Shown: positions 1 through 12,001, counted from the stretch's first letter. The stretch is DNA of 64,000 nt from Distichodus sexfasciatus (GCA_032718565.1 JAVGVS010000024.1:1496452-1560451); one strand, 5' to 3'. The notes: generated by a model from the letters alone, not told the origin. Program-made: numbers and translations.

Positions 1-1565
1 TAAATATCCAGTTTTGATCGGGCTCTGATTATAGGTGTAACCACAATTCTATAAATAAAGAAAGAAAGACTATTAGGTATTAGGTATTAGGTCAGCCAGA
101 ATGGAGAGAATAACAAGAAGATCGATTGTTTATTATTCCTGAATAGACTTCTTTTAAATCATCTGGCATTCCTTGGTTTGTCTGAACAGAGTGGTATTGA
201 TCTGAGAGATTATTTCCCCCCATAGATTCGTGACTTCATTAATTAACTGTGGATACTTATTTGGGATTGAGACATTATTTACAGCTGTTAGGCGTCTCTC
301 ATAAACCCACGATAGACTAAGATTTCTAACATGGAAATATAAATTAATAATGATATCAAATAAATATTTAACTAAGAGAAAATGGGTTTTAAATGAGTAC
401 TCTAGGTAAATAGCTGTAAAATTATTGTCTATAAAAGTATAGCCTAGTCAACTGATTTCTCCTTGAAATTCTATTAGCTTTTGGGGCGTTCAAGTCTAAA
501 ACTGGTCACAGATACTCCGAAAAGATTATTTGTCTGACGGGTCACAATTCTTAGCGTCACAATAAAGTTTCACATTTTTTTTCTTCAGGTTTTGTTATCA
601 AACATGAACATGTGTTACTAGAGAACATATAAACAAAAGGAGATCACATGATGAACAGTCACCTGATAATGATTCACTCAACTCTCATGACCTCATCTAG
701 AACCACACGTTCTTTCCTTTCTGCCATATACAGCAAACAGTGAGGTGAAAGGAGATGAAGTTGGAATAGCAAGAAAAATAATGAATAAAGCATATTCTAA
801 CCGCCTGTATAGTAAAATCTAAATATATTAATAACTAAAATACTGTATCTGCACTAGAATCCATGTAAAATAGTCAATGTCCTTATTACTTTCCAAAGAC
901 ATGAATCTGAGTTTCCTCTTATTTGCTGTCTTGTCCTTGCCATTGGAGGATCTCAGTGAAAGACTGTGGGGAAGAAAGTAAAAGTTTCCAATTCCCCAGT
1001 TCTCAGTGTGGAAAGTGGAAGGTGCAAAGTACATAATCCTTCTCAAACAACTGAAAAAGCCAGATAAACAGGCAGGGCAACCCACTTCTGGTACAATGAA
1101 CATGCAGAAATTTCAGATGGGCATATAAAATATCTGAGCGTCAGTTTTCTAGTTAAGGTGTGACAGAATAAATGAAGATTACTGGGTACATTTATAGTAT
1201 GTTGTGTTCTGTTCCATTTCTTCGACTCCATTTTCGACAGGACAAAAGATTTCTAACCAATGAGCTATTGACCAGGAGAATAATAGATTCAATAGGTAAA
1301 TGTTATTGTACTATTTTTCTCTTTATCATGTTGTCTTGAGGATTCTTAAATAACGACACCTAATAAATCTGAAAAAGAATGGGATTCTTAGAAAACAGTG
1401 AATTTCTGATAATACATTATTATCCAATTGTTAAGACTTCAAATATATATTTTAAAAAACTGTTTCGTGGAATTTCATACAATGTTGTCTAGACCTAAAC
1501 TGGATTCAGTTGACAAAAGGAACAAGAGTAGGTCAGATCATTTTGAATTTTAATTGTTCATGCAG
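1..1565. other. AT-rich stretch without a supported gene
   Basis: No open frame resembling a known protein is seen on either strand. A short splice-flanked open segment on the + strand near 1242-1296 could be an exon, but it does not join in frame to the candidate exon at 1566. Base composition is that of ordinary fish intergenic or intronic DNA. Confidence 0.5.
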
Positions 1566-1739
1566 GACATATTTGAGCTTAAGGGAAGAAAACAAATGGG
1601 ATATCTGGTGTCTGAACAAAATAGAGAAAAACTTGTAGGTGAACTGCTGTTGTCTCCTTACTGGAAATACCACCACAGAGCTGCAAGTCATTCCAAAAAT
1701 GGCCGCCAGAAGTCTGATAATGGAAAGTGGAATGACTAA
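1566..1739 (+). CDS. possible terminal coding exon of an unidentified upstream gene
   Basis: A T-rich tract ending in TTCATGCAG at 1557-1565 looks like a 3' splice site. It is followed by 57 open codons and a TAA at 1737-1739. The predicted C-terminus is basic and hydrophilic and contains LLLSPYWKYHHR. I do not recognise the family. About 320 bases further on lies a stretch resembling the tail common to fish 3' UTRs and retroposons (TGTAAAGCCTTTGAATGA near 2014). It could be the last exon of a gene starting outside the window, or chance. Confidence 0.25.
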   Translation, partial: DIFELKGRKQMGYLVSEQNREKLVGELLLSPYWKYHHRAASHSKNGRQKSDNGKWND

Positions 1740-3961
1740 TTCTCCCAACTCACTGGTTTGCTATCAGTAGATAAGAACTGTCTTTAAAATATCACTATCC
1801 TTTGCTGTGAAGGTGTCTAAAACACCTTCATTTTTTGCTGTATTTCTTAATCAAATTTTCAAAACTTTTATTTCAGTCTGGTTATACTTAAAATGCTTGC
1901 TTATTTGAGTGATTGTTTTCTTACTGATTCATTCTGTTTTATTAATTGAATATCTGTTTGTCTGTAATCTAGATGGACTGTATCTTGTAATTTATCTCAG
2001 TTTTATTTCTGTAAAGCCTTTGAATGACCTCTTTTTGTAAAATGTGCTGTACAAAACAATGTGACTTTGCTTTGGACTAAAGGGCTCAGAAATGAACGGG
2101 AAGCATTAGTTTAATCCGGGTTTAATAGTGATGGATTAAAAAAAGGAAAGGACACATTTTAAAATGAGTAGCACAATGGTTTGTGAAGAAAATCAAACAT
2201 TATTTGACAATAAATATATCGGGGAATACAATTCATGGCTTATATGAATACTGAGAATTTAAAATTGGACACTTGTTCCGGCAAGTTGTGATTAGGCGTA
2301 TAACTGTGCTTTGTGAAATTACAGGTACACAGTTACCGATATGATAATTACATAGCATAATTCAATTCCTAAACAAGTATTATTAAGGTATTTATGTTAG
2401 ACATTATAAAAAGATAACTGAAAAGACTACTGACATCTCCTGTATCTAAATGATTCAACAAGTAAACACATATAGTCATTATGACAAAAATATAAATGAA
2501 GTCTAAGGACACTGGGTCAAAACACTTTTGGAGACTTCTCCAGTAGCTTGTAGAAGGTTCTATAACTAGAAGAGACTTATGATGACGAAATCAACCCAGT
2601 CAATGGCCCAGGAATAAGGACTCAAAAGGTGTGAGAAAGTTTTATTTCTTACTCAGCATGACACAGCACTTCACAGGTATCATTTAGCCGGCTTGTACCG
2701 GGTCTAGTGAACAAAAACACCCACACACATCTGAACGAGGTTAAGAGAGCAGAGGATATCAAATTAACAGGCAGTTGCATCAGAATGTCAGTGTGGATTT
2801 AATAGAAGTAATCTAACAATGTTAGACAGTAATCTAAGCCTAGACAGAGAAGGCTGTTCAATATTAAATCAGATCTGATAAGGAAAGATATTTACCAGCG
2901 ATGTAACAATAGTTGTATTGTATTACATTCAGTATGAGAGACACAATATAAGCAAGAGTTTTACAATTCTTTTGAAAAAATGTTCCCTAAATAAAGGAAT
3001 ATGCTTTAAAAAAGTGTACTACTCATGACATTTACACATTATAATAGTATATATTATAGTATAATTATTAAGGACTTAAATGTCTTTTAACCCTCAGTTC
3101 AGTAGGATGATGGAAAATACGGCACAGGGGACCTTATGACATTTTCCATGGTTTATTTAGCCAGGTTTACGGGTCATACGGACATAAATACCTTTATGTT
3201 GAACCCAGGTTTAAAAAAACCAAGATGCTGACATACATTTTTCGCTTCTGTGAAGCTCACTTTAAGCATCAACTGGTTTGTAATAACAGGTTTGATTTAT
3301 CACTTATAGATTAGATTCAGTTTAACTTTGACCTATTGCAAAGTTTGGGGGCAAAGCCAATGTATAGCAACTAAACAGAAATGCAAATTATAATGTATAT
3401 TTTTACAAATAAGAGCAGAGATATTACGGAATGTTACAGTATGTATAAAACTGACAGTAAACAGTTAAAACACAATGTACGGAGGAGGGATGAATATATC
3501 AAGTTACAGAAAAGATGACAGCCATTTTTTGTCGTCGTTTTCGAGTCTTGTTTTGTTTTGACTTTTTGCCATTAATGTTCGCGTGTGTGTGTGTGTGTGT
3601 GTATTTTGTACATTTTCTGTATGTGTATAAGATAAGGGTTGTGTTTATTTAATTTCCTCACTATCGGAAGGCTGGAGCTCCACCTGATGATGCCCATATC
3701 TACTGTTACAAACAACTTGTTCACAAAATGATAAGATTATTGCTCATAAATGTTCATAGGACACACAGAGCAATATCAACAACACGTCATTTTCTCTCAG
3801 AACACATGAAACTGAAGAGGAAAGCCATTACTTTGCAGTTGATTTTTTTGGAGTTGGATTTTTTTGAAAAATCGGCACATCTTTGTGGACGTCAATGTAC
3901 ACATTTATTATTATCAGTTTATCTGCAATATTTAGGCATACAGAGTGACTCTGAGCTCACC
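1740..3961. other. intergenic AT-rich region upstream of sqstm1
   Basis: No coding exon is supported. It contains a short GT microsatellite at 3581-3602 and otherwise unremarkable AT-rich sequence. The open frame that overlaps its end (3728-4066) runs through the sqstm1 promoter and resembles no protein I know. Confidence 0.6.
3581..3602. repeat. (GT)n microsatellite
   Basis: Eleven tandem GT dinucleotides about 700 bases upstream of the sqstm1 start codon. Confidence 0.9.
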
Positions 3962-3971
3962 GGGATTTCCC
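3962..3971 (+). promoter_or_regulatory. NF-kB consensus-like site in sqstm1 promoter
   Basis: The ten bases GGGATTTCCC fit the palindromic NF-kB consensus GGGRNNYYCC exactly. The site lies about 160 bases upstream of the TATA box. p62 is known to be induced by inflammatory signalling in mammals; use of this site here is inferred from the match alone. Confidence 0.5.
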
Positions 3972-4005
3972 CGTTTTCTAAAATCGCGAAGTCATACCTT
4001 GGCCG

Positions 4006-4014
4006 TGACGTAGC
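4006..4014 (+). promoter_or_regulatory. antioxidant response element core (NRF2 site)
   Basis: TGACGTAGC matches the ARE core TGACNNNGC. Mammalian SQSTM1 is an NRF2 target through an ARE, forming a positive loop because p62 sequesters KEAP1. The KEAP1-binding motif is intact in the encoded protein, so the loop is plausible in this fish. The bases TGACGTA also resemble a CRE half site. Confidence 0.55.
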
Positions 4015-4023
4015 CCCGCCCCC
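4014..4023 (+). promoter_or_regulatory. GC box (Sp1-like)
   Basis: CCCCGCCCCC, the reverse of the GGGGCGGGG type Sp1 site, abuts the ARE-like site within a locally CpG-rich stretch. Confidence 0.45.
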
Positions 4024-4124
4024 TTTTCAGCGACGTCTCCGGGATCACGCGCCCCGCGCACAATAAGGCGTCGCGTGCAGGAGCGCCTGGCACCGCCCCC
4101 TTCCTCCCCCCCACCGCTCTACTG

Positions 4125-4132
4125 TATAAATA
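4125..4132 (+). promoter_or_regulatory. TATA box of sqstm1
   Basis: TATAAATA in a GC-rich surround predicts transcription start near 4155-4165, giving a 5' leader of roughly 155 bases before the ATG at 4318. No ATG lies in that leader upstream of the chosen start. Confidence 0.75.
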
Positions 4133-4317
4133 GTGCGGCGGAGGTTAGGAAACGTCAGAGTGGCGTCTTACGTGGAGCCGTGAGCTGATTCGTGTTTGAG
4201 AGCGACGCAAATTTCTGCTGCGCAACAAACGCCGGAGCTTCAGTTTTACCCCTTTTTACGTGTCCCAACGAGTTTTTGGTTTTGAGGAGAAACAGAGGGC
4301 GGAATACAAAAGAAATC

Positions 4318-7300
4318 ATGTCCGTGACCGTCAAGGCTTATCTCCTGGGAAAGGAGGATAATCACAAGGAGATCCGGCGTTTTGCCGTCGATCAGGCCGT
4401 TTCGACAAGTTTCGCGTACTTGAGTGGGAAGGTGGTGGATGTTTTTGCGGCTCTCCGCAATGTCCCCTTCCAGATGTACTACAAAGGTAAGCGGCTGGAC
4501 TTTCTCACACCTTTAGCAAATGACAACACTGAAGTTATTGTTGATCTAATGCGCCGGTCTAGTAAATAAATACAGGTTGTCCTGCGAGTGTCATTTAACT
4601 TTACACCGCACATTCCGCGCTAGTCTGTAGGCCTAAATACATAGAACCGGGGTGTAATTAGTAATCGAAAAAAAAATTATAACTCTCAAGAGTAGGCAGA
4701 ACTTTGTGTCCCACAAGTCTGTTTCGGAATTATGTTTATAAATAGGTATTCATTACGTACCAACATTTACTGAATTAAAAACTGAAATCTATGCGGATGT
4801 TTTGGATGGCTCAGCTGACAGTTTACGTAACAACTTGTTTCATCTTCCATATTATTTTTTAAGTAATTGTGTTCAAGTAAACTGAATCGATAGCTGAACC
4901 AATACATATATTACGGACTGATTACTAAATAAAAATACAAGAAAAATGTGGATAGAATTTGGTGTGCTAGTATATAAGGCAAATCAGGTTCATACAGTGT
5001 GACTTTAGCCATTAAATTACGCCCCTTGTGGTGAAAGACGGAATTACATACAGAGAGAAAAATGCCAGTAATGAAGTCAGTGAAGCTTCTGTAATTAAGT
5101 CTCTGTGTAAAGAAGTATCATATTGTAGACACGTTTTTAAGAACCAGTTTTACAAAGTTATTAATGACAAGAAATGAGTTAGAAAAAGAGATTATCTAAT
5201 AAACAAAAGATTACAATCTGATGCTATTTAACCAAATCACAAGACTCCAGATAAAAGTATTACACAGAACAATAATACACTGTTTCCAACACAAATGCTC
5301 AAGACTCACCACCTCCCTCTTTTCTTTTTTGCTTTAGATGAGGAAGGAGACATGATTGCCTTCTCCACTGACGATGAGCTCATGATGGGACTGTCTCTCC
5401 TGAAGGATGACACCTTCCGTCTCTTCATCAAGGGTGAGTCACGCGATAGGTCTACAGACTGATCTTCAAATGCTCTTTGCCTGTTTTTTGTAACGTGAAG
5501 GTTTTGAGTAAAAACAAATCTAAATACTTTCTTAGTTTGATGCAAGGACATAATTTTACCATTGGGGGTTGAAGTCTTCAGCAATTTGCCAATTACTTTG
5601 GGAGTGTTATATTAGTCAATTTAGATTACTGGGGTTATAATATTTTTTAAAAATTACATTTAAATTTTACAGCATTTAGCAGACGCTCTTATCCAGAGCG
5701 ACTTACATTTCCTAATTTCAGGGACAGTTCCCCTGAGAGCAACTTAAGGTTAAGGGTCTTACTCAGGGACTCTTACTCAGTGTTGGTAACGCAAGAGGTT
5801 GGATTCGAACCCACAACCTCTTAGTACCTAGTCGAGTGTCCTACCACTAGGCCACCAACAACACCCTGTCCCCATTAATCTACACCCATTGGTGATGGAC
5901 AGTTAAAATGCCTTCCAGGCCTTCTAAACTTTGACATTTCCGTCTCCTCGTCCTTCAGAGAAAAAGGAGCACAGGCGTGACTTCTCGCCTCATGGAGTCC
6001 CAGGATTATTTACCCCTCCACCAGGACCACACCACATGGGACCCCCTGGCCACCACCATATGGGACCACCTCCTCACCATCCTCCTCCCATGGTTCACAT
6101 TGGAGTGGTGTGCGACGGCTGTGAGGGCCAAGTGGTTGGCACTCGCTTTAAGTGCACCGTGTGCCCGGACTACGACCTGTGCTCTACCTGCCAGGTCAAG
6201 GGCATCCACAAGGAACATGCTCTCCTGCCCATCTTCCACCCTGGTGCCAACGTGTTTGAAGTAAGCATTGATGAAGCTGTTCCTTAGCAGCAATGGTCCT
6301 TTTAAATCACACTTGTCTTTGTGCTGAAATGCTAAACTGTTGAACTTTTTTTCCCCACTCAGAGGCTGCCTCGTGGGAAGTTTTGGCGCAAGATGAGGCA
6401 CTGCATGTGGGCCGAAGCTGCAGCGTGTGCTCAAGCAGCCCAGAACCTGGCTCAGGCTAGCTCATCTGGCACCCAAGCTAGCTCCCAGCAGGCCAGTTCT
6501 CAGGACGGTCAGGCTCAAAGTGGTAAGGGTGTTATTATGACAAGGATTTGCTTACTCACAAAAAGTTGTGTCTGGTCAAGTGGCAGCTGTACGTTAATCA
6601 CGTCATCCGTACCACAGGGCCCTCTGCTGCCTCCCAGGCAAACATGGAGTACCTGAAGAACATTGGAGAGGGTGTGGCTGCCATGCTGAGTCCCCTTGGT
6701 ATGTGTCTTGCTAATCAAATTTGGACTGAAATAACACCCACCTGCCGTCCATGATTTGCATGATTTTATGTCCATCATGCAAAAAGGCACACTGCACTTT
6801 ACCATACATATTGACCTCATAAATATGTATTTCACTACGTGTTATACTTGTAACACTATGTATGTGACGATCTTGAACTTGCATGAATTTGCTTAACACA
6901 AATTCACCTCCCCACAGGCATAGATGTAGACATTGACGTGGAACACGATGGCACGATGGCTAAAGTGACACCCAACCCTCCAGCCTCAAGCGGCCCTCCC
7001 AGTACTCCCAGCGATAGCGGTTCGGGAGGGCTTAAGTCGAGAGGGACAGACGGAGGACCAACAAGCTCTGTCAGCGTGGGGAGTGTCAACGAGGGGGCAA
7101 AGGTACAGAATAAAGTTGTCATTTCACCATGAACCATTATAACAAGCGGCTGATAAAAATGTCCTGTAAAATGTGTCCATGGTGGAGAAAGTTTTAAACA
7201 TTTTTGTTCTCAGGATCAGAAGGACCAGAGCAACGATGAGGAATGGACCCATCTGAGTTCGAAGGAAGTGGACCCATCTACAGGCGAGCTGCAGTCACTC

Positions 7301-7968
7301 AGGATGGAGGTGGATGATCTAGTGTCGCTTGATGGTGTCCCTACCAGCACTAACTCCACCCCAAATGAAGGTCCAACCGGCCTGAGGGAGGCTGCCCTGT
7401 ACCCACACCTGCCACAAGGTACAAGACCAAAGGCTTAGACCATGTGAATAAATTGCCTTTACTTGTTAGGACATGAGATTTCGTAAGACATCTTGTGCAG
7501 GCAATGGGATTATCCCTAAAAAAAACAAACAAACAATGCCAGCGATACCGTGACCCAAGATTGTTTACTTCTTATGTATGTTTCTTATAAGCATGTGTAA
7601 AGTTGAGTCTGCATCAAAACAAGCAATCTGAGATCCCAGCCATCTAAATAAGTTGAACTGTTTCTGGAAGATAGATGCCATTCAAAAGTTTTGACCAGCG
7701 AGGGCACCTTTGCTCATACTTGCCGTTCTGCTTAGGGATATTTGCCGTGTAAAACTGAATCAAAAAACTCCTAACGGTTACTCTCAACCTATTTTTACCT
7801 TCCCTAGATCCAGACCCTCATCTTGTGGAGTCTCTCGCCCAGATGCTGTCCATGGGCTTCACAGACGAAGGCGGATGGCTGACCCGACTCCTTCACACCA
7901 AGAACTACGACATCGGAGCCACTCTGGACACCATCCAGTACTCAAAGCCGCCTGCTCCGCGAAAGTAA
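4318..7968 (+). CDS. sqstm1: sequestosome-1 / p62 autophagy receptor
   Basis: p62 links ubiquitylated cargo to LC3 on autophagosomes and sequesters KEAP1 to activate NRF2. Coding exons: 4318-4486, 5338-5433, 5959-6260, 6363-6522, 6618-6698, 6918-7102, 7214-7418, 7808-7968. All phases join cleanly to give 452 residues (human 440). The N-terminal PB1 domain has basic K6, R20 and R21 and the acidic DEEGD at 57-61. The ZZ zinc finger spans about 134-182, with Cys pairs 140/143, 154/157 and 163/166. The LIR core is EEWTHL (W342, L345), the KEAP1-binding motif DPSTGEL is at 351-357, and the UBA domain at 400-452 carries MGF at 415-417. An unusual His/Gly/Pro-rich linker (112-132) separates PB1 and ZZ. 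The start is the first ATG after the TATA box. The gene converges on mrnip, as in human. Confidence 0.98.
5653..5864 (-). mobile_element. tRNA-derived SINE, family A (V-SINE-like tail), in sqstm1 intron 2
   Basis: Read on the minus strand it begins with a tRNA-like A box (TGGCCTAGTGGTAGG) and B box (GGGTTCGAATCC). It ends with the conserved fish tail ATAAGAGCGTCTGCTAAATG. Six further copies lie in this window. Confidence 0.8.
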
Positions 7969-8138
7969 AGAGCTCAGAAAGCAGGGGGTTACACAATGAA
8001 ATGATTTCTTAAAAACCCCTGTGCTAACACTAGAGCAACTTCTGTTAGTCATCTCTGCCTTCACCGAATATATAATATTCCTTTCATACTGTTAGCAATA
8101 TAACCTTCTCAGGCATTTTGGATAACAGATTTCTAACA

Positions 8139-8144
8139 TTTATT
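8139..8144 (-). other. candidate mrnip polyadenylation signal
   Basis: TTTATT on the + strand is AATAAA on the mrnip strand, about 385 bases past the mrnip stop codon. If used, the mrnip 3' UTR would run back toward the end of sqstm1. Confidence 0.35.
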
Positions 8145-8398
8145 ATCGATTTTTGTCTTATGAGATACAACTTGGCACTTAAAACTATACAGCAAGTTAG
8201 GGAACATAAGAAATCTTAACTTTATGTTAAAATTTACATTGCAAAAAAATTGACATCAAGAAAAATGTCACTACCGTTATATTAACACACAGATTTTAAG
8301 CTATTTTGGAATAGAATCTCTGGAGTAGTCTTGCTAGACATAATGAACAGGAATTATTCTTATATTCTCTGATTTCACAACCTTTTCTGTACTTTCTC

Positions 8399-8404
8399 AA
8401 ATAA
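8399..8404 (+). other. candidate sqstm1 polyadenylation signal
   Basis: AATAAA lies 430 bases past the sqstm1 stop codon. It is beyond the candidate mrnip signal at 8139-8144, so the two 3' UTRs could overlap. Confidence 0.4.
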
Positions 8405-8527
8405 ATATGCATCCTCAAAAGTTGGATGACTCGTGTCTGAATCTTTTTCTGAAGTGTGAAAATGGCTAATCCAATAAGGATCAACGAGAGCCTCACTGCC
8501 ATTAACTTTGTTTCAAGCTCTGAGCAA

Positions 8528-11471
8528 TTAAAAGGTGTCATCAAAGTCCTCTTCGGTGTGGAAAATGGTGCTAAAGGAAAGTCCCGGGCACACTTTTTTG
8601 CTTGGTGGAGGCTGAAGGCAGATGGGGTTCTGAGCTCCAGAAGGTTTTCTTGTAAATGTAGGACTGTTAGACAGACTTGACGGTGTCCCAGTGACACAGT
8701 GGCTCAGTTTGTCCAAAAGATTCCAGGCACCGTTTCCCACATCAGAGAGAGATTTTAGACTTACTCCCTTGTCTGAACAGCCTGCAGTTTTCACTGTAGC
8801 TGACGGAGGGAATGGTGGACTCTGAGTATATGGAAATCCATGAGAAACTATTTCACCATAATGGTCGTCTTCATCTTTTCGCTCTTCATCAGAAACTGAA
8901 GGAAGGAATTTAGCCCATTTGGAGTTTTTGGTTTCTACCTTAGTTTTCTTGGAGTTCTGATGAGAGGGAGGTGGTGTGAAACTTTCAGCAGGCGCTGAAG
9001 CATGAAGTTTGGTCAACTCATCAGAAGATTGTGTACTTCCTCCAGGACAAATTCCACTAACAGTGTTTTCATCAGTAGATTTAGGGCTCAAAGCTGAAGA
9101 GCCACCAAGAGCTGAAAGTGATGTACTCGTAAACTGGGATCTTTTTGAGGAACAGCTGACTGTAGCTGATGATCTGACAATGCTGTTATGTTGCTGCGGC
9201 TGAAAACATGAACATGAAAACATCGGGAATCAATTTCAGAAGTCTCAGAAAACATAACCTGCTTAATATTAGAACATTAATTACAGAATATTCCAGTTTG
9301 ATGAAAAAAATGTTTTTGTTCATAACAACCAAACTAACCAGCTATATTTGCACTGATGTAGTGTTGGATTCGCTTTTTAGGGAAACCCAGCTGTCCTGGC
9401 AACAACACTTTTCCTAGCAGTTACAATTTAATGATCCTTAGGGTGCTAATAAAGTTGCATCTAAAAATAAATGACGCTCGTAAAAGTGAGAATTTTACCT
9501 GGAATGGTCGTGCTTTGCCCCTACCCTGAGCGTACCCAGCCCCCGTGTCTGTGTCCTCATCCTCACAGACTGTTTCTCCTCGAAAAGCACCTTTGGAACC
9601 AAAGTTTTTCCTCGTCTTTCTACTGGTAATACAAGAGTAGCCAATGTTATATGATTCATACTACACTATCAAAAAAAAAGGTAGATGACATCGAGCAGAG
9701 AATACACAGTCTGACCTTGCATTATCATAACTCCTAAACCTCACACTCTCTGTGTAAACACTGACTTCTTCCTCCTCATCTTCATCACCTCTTGGCTCAT
9801 TGTCCTCCTGATTGACATATTTGGTCCAACGGCTTTCAACTTGCACCTCATCACAGGGAGAGAAGCAGAACTCAACATAGAAACCACATAGAAAACTGGA
9901 ATAAAGTGAGCATCTGAATTGTGCAAAAAATGAAGAGCTTACAATGCAATACCTGTTGCTCAGAGCTTTCATCTTCCTCTCCAACGTTGTTCTCAACTTC
10001 GCACTCGTTCTCCCTTTAATGTGTTTCATAAAGAGTGTATTGTAATGGGTTTCTCTGCAAAAACTCCAATAGTCCTTCCCATAAATTCCTTCACTCACCA
10101 TTGTGTCCATACACGTTCACTTTCCATTTCTACCATTGTCCCACGCAACGAGTTCAACTTCTGTACGTGGCGTCTGCAATCAGCGCCAGTTCCTCTGCCA
10201 TATTCCTGCAATGATCCATATGCATGAAGAAACAAAACAAAACAAAACAAAACAAAAAAAGACTTTCCCAATAGGGTGCTACATTACCTTTATAAGCGAC
10301 TGCTTTTCCCCACACATCTTGCAGCTCCATTTTTTGCTCTTTTTGACCTGAAGCGAAAGTGTTACAGCACAAATAGAACATTTTTAATTGTAGTTAAGAC
10401 GTCTGATGGTAATGTTACAAGAAAAAGGAACCTGGGGGAAACCAAAAATGCTGTTTGTAATATAACAGGCCATTGTAGGTAACAATCACACACTATCAAA
10501 GGGTTCTTTGTTTAATAAAACAATGCCTCAATTTTTCATGAGCAGACTGCATTTGGCACAGGATTAAATTCAAAAGCTTTAAATAAAACCTTTGGAGACT
10601 TGTAAAAAAGGTTGTTTTGGCATATTTTCTCACAGATGTGAAAGGTTCCATTTTCAAAGGCCCAATCAATCTTACATGAATAATCTTGGGTATATTTTCT
10701 TCAAGACCATAAATGTTCAAACGCACAATTTAAGCACTAGGGAAACCGTTGGTCTTTAAATGAAATCAGAAGGTTTTCAGAGGGTTTATAGTGCTCATGT
10801 TTGATGGCTTAATGTGAGCCAAGGACTCAAAATACCGTTAACTTTGGATACCAAAAAGTGATTTCAAACCAGTTTAAAGGTTTGAAAACAGCTTGTAATT
10901 TCTTACCTAGAAGATGGACTTCAAAACCAAGATAAGTTCAGTTTCACCAGCAAGTCATTATAAAGATATGAAGAATAAGCTTAATCTTCAAATTACCTGA
11001 GGGAAAACTGGCCATCAGATGCTGGTTACTTTAGATTTAAAAACAGGATACAGCTTAAACCAAAAACAGCTATATATGAATCTAAAGCTGCTTAAACTTT
11101 GCCAGTACAAATGGGGATTTACGGTCCAACTTGAGATCGTCAAAAAACAAACCATTCAGCTATTTATAATGTTTATCGTCCAGGACCTCACACATATCTT
11201 TCCATCTATTTATATACATATATAGCTCAGATACTGTGCATCACTATATAAACACAGCTTCGTAACTTTTAACAACTACAAAACAAAAAAAGGTTGCAAA
11301 GTATAACAAAAGCTACATTTTAGCAGTGACCGAGGAGTTAAATACTGGACGCCAAGGTAAATGCTAGCAAACCGATGATTAGCTTATTAAAAACTAGAAA
11401 TTCGCATTTACCTGCTGCACCTGAAATGTCTGACAGGAGTAACACCTCAGCACATGAAACTCCTGCCCCAT
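8528..11471 (-). CDS. mrnip: MRN complex-interacting protein
   Basis: MRNIP binds MRE11-RAD50-NBS1 and promotes its loading on broken DNA and ATM signalling in the nucleus. Coding exons (minus strand, in order): 11412-11471, 10288-10347, 10099-10205, 9953-10013, 9716-9846, 9499-9619, 8528-9199. All phases fit and give about 403 residues. The N-terminus MGQEFHVLRCYSC and the following KKWSCKMCGEKQSL supply two CxxC pairs (C10/C13, C29/C32) of a zinc ribbon. They are followed by GRGTGADCRRHVQKLN, the most conserved MRNIP segment. The middle is acidic (exons 4-5) and the long last exon is Ser/Pro-rich and probably disordered. It lies tail to tail with sqstm1, the arrangement found in human. The exact acceptor of exon 5 (9846) is chosen by phase and homology and is the least certain boundary. 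Confidence 0.95.
10233..10254. repeat. (AAAAC)n microsatellite in mrnip intron 2
   Basis: Four tandem AAAAC units followed by an A-run, about 30 bases from an exon on either side. Confidence 0.85.
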
Positions 11472-11587
11472 GCTGTGCTTTTGTGGCGCTTCCACTTGCT
11501 GATACTAAACACACAAAACGCGACGAGCCCGAAACCGGCGAAACGACACGGCAAATTGAAAAATCGCGGGAACACGTACGTGCGTCA

Positions 11588-11595
11588 TGACGTCA
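11588..11595. promoter_or_regulatory. palindromic CRE in mrnip promoter
   Basis: TGACGTCA is a perfect CREB/ATF site 117 bases upstream of the mrnip ATG, in a CpG-rich stretch (about 11515-11640) with no TATA box. This is typical of housekeeping promoters. Confidence 0.6.
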
Positions 11596-12001
11596 TCGCG
11601 TCAGCTGCGTAACGTCTGGCAACGCCACGCCTTCACGTAGATAAGACTGTGGCTAAATAAAGTGTATTAGGAACCTGTCGGTTTCTCTCTCTTTCAAAAA
11701 ACAAAAAAAACCCACGCTTTCTTACACATTCTGCGTCTATATTTTGTCTATATAAACATAGCCAATGTTTACACATATTATCCAATACATCACGTAATTA
11801 AAATGGCACATTTTCATAGTCAAGAGTAAAGTTTGTCATCTCAGCTACGTACAAGGATATAGAGAGATGACACGACGTGACTCGTTTTTACAGAGTACAA
11901 AGAACAAATATGGCACATATAATAAACATACATTAATACACTATAAAACATCAACTCTAAACCAGCGCTGGAAAAAGGGAATGAGTAATTTAGTTACATG
12001 C

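Noticed and set aside
1242..1296. Splice-flanked open segment on the plus strand
   Set aside because: It has AG before and GT after and reads 18 codons, but its phase does not fit the candidate exon at 1566 and no homology is recognised.
3728..4066. 112-codon plus-strand frame just upstream of sqstm1
   Set aside because: It overlaps the NF-kB, ARE and GC-box region of the promoter and ends before the TATA box. It has low-complexity start and no homology known to me.
5810..5864. tRNA-like A and B boxes here and in other SINE copies
   Set aside because: They belong to SINEs. No cloverleaf with a plausible acceptor stem and anticodon arm is formed, so no tRNA gene is called.
5977..6434. Alternative-frame and antisense open frames across sqstm1 exon 3
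   Set aside because: Exon 3 clearly encodes the ZZ domain in another frame. These are shadows of a GC-rich exon.
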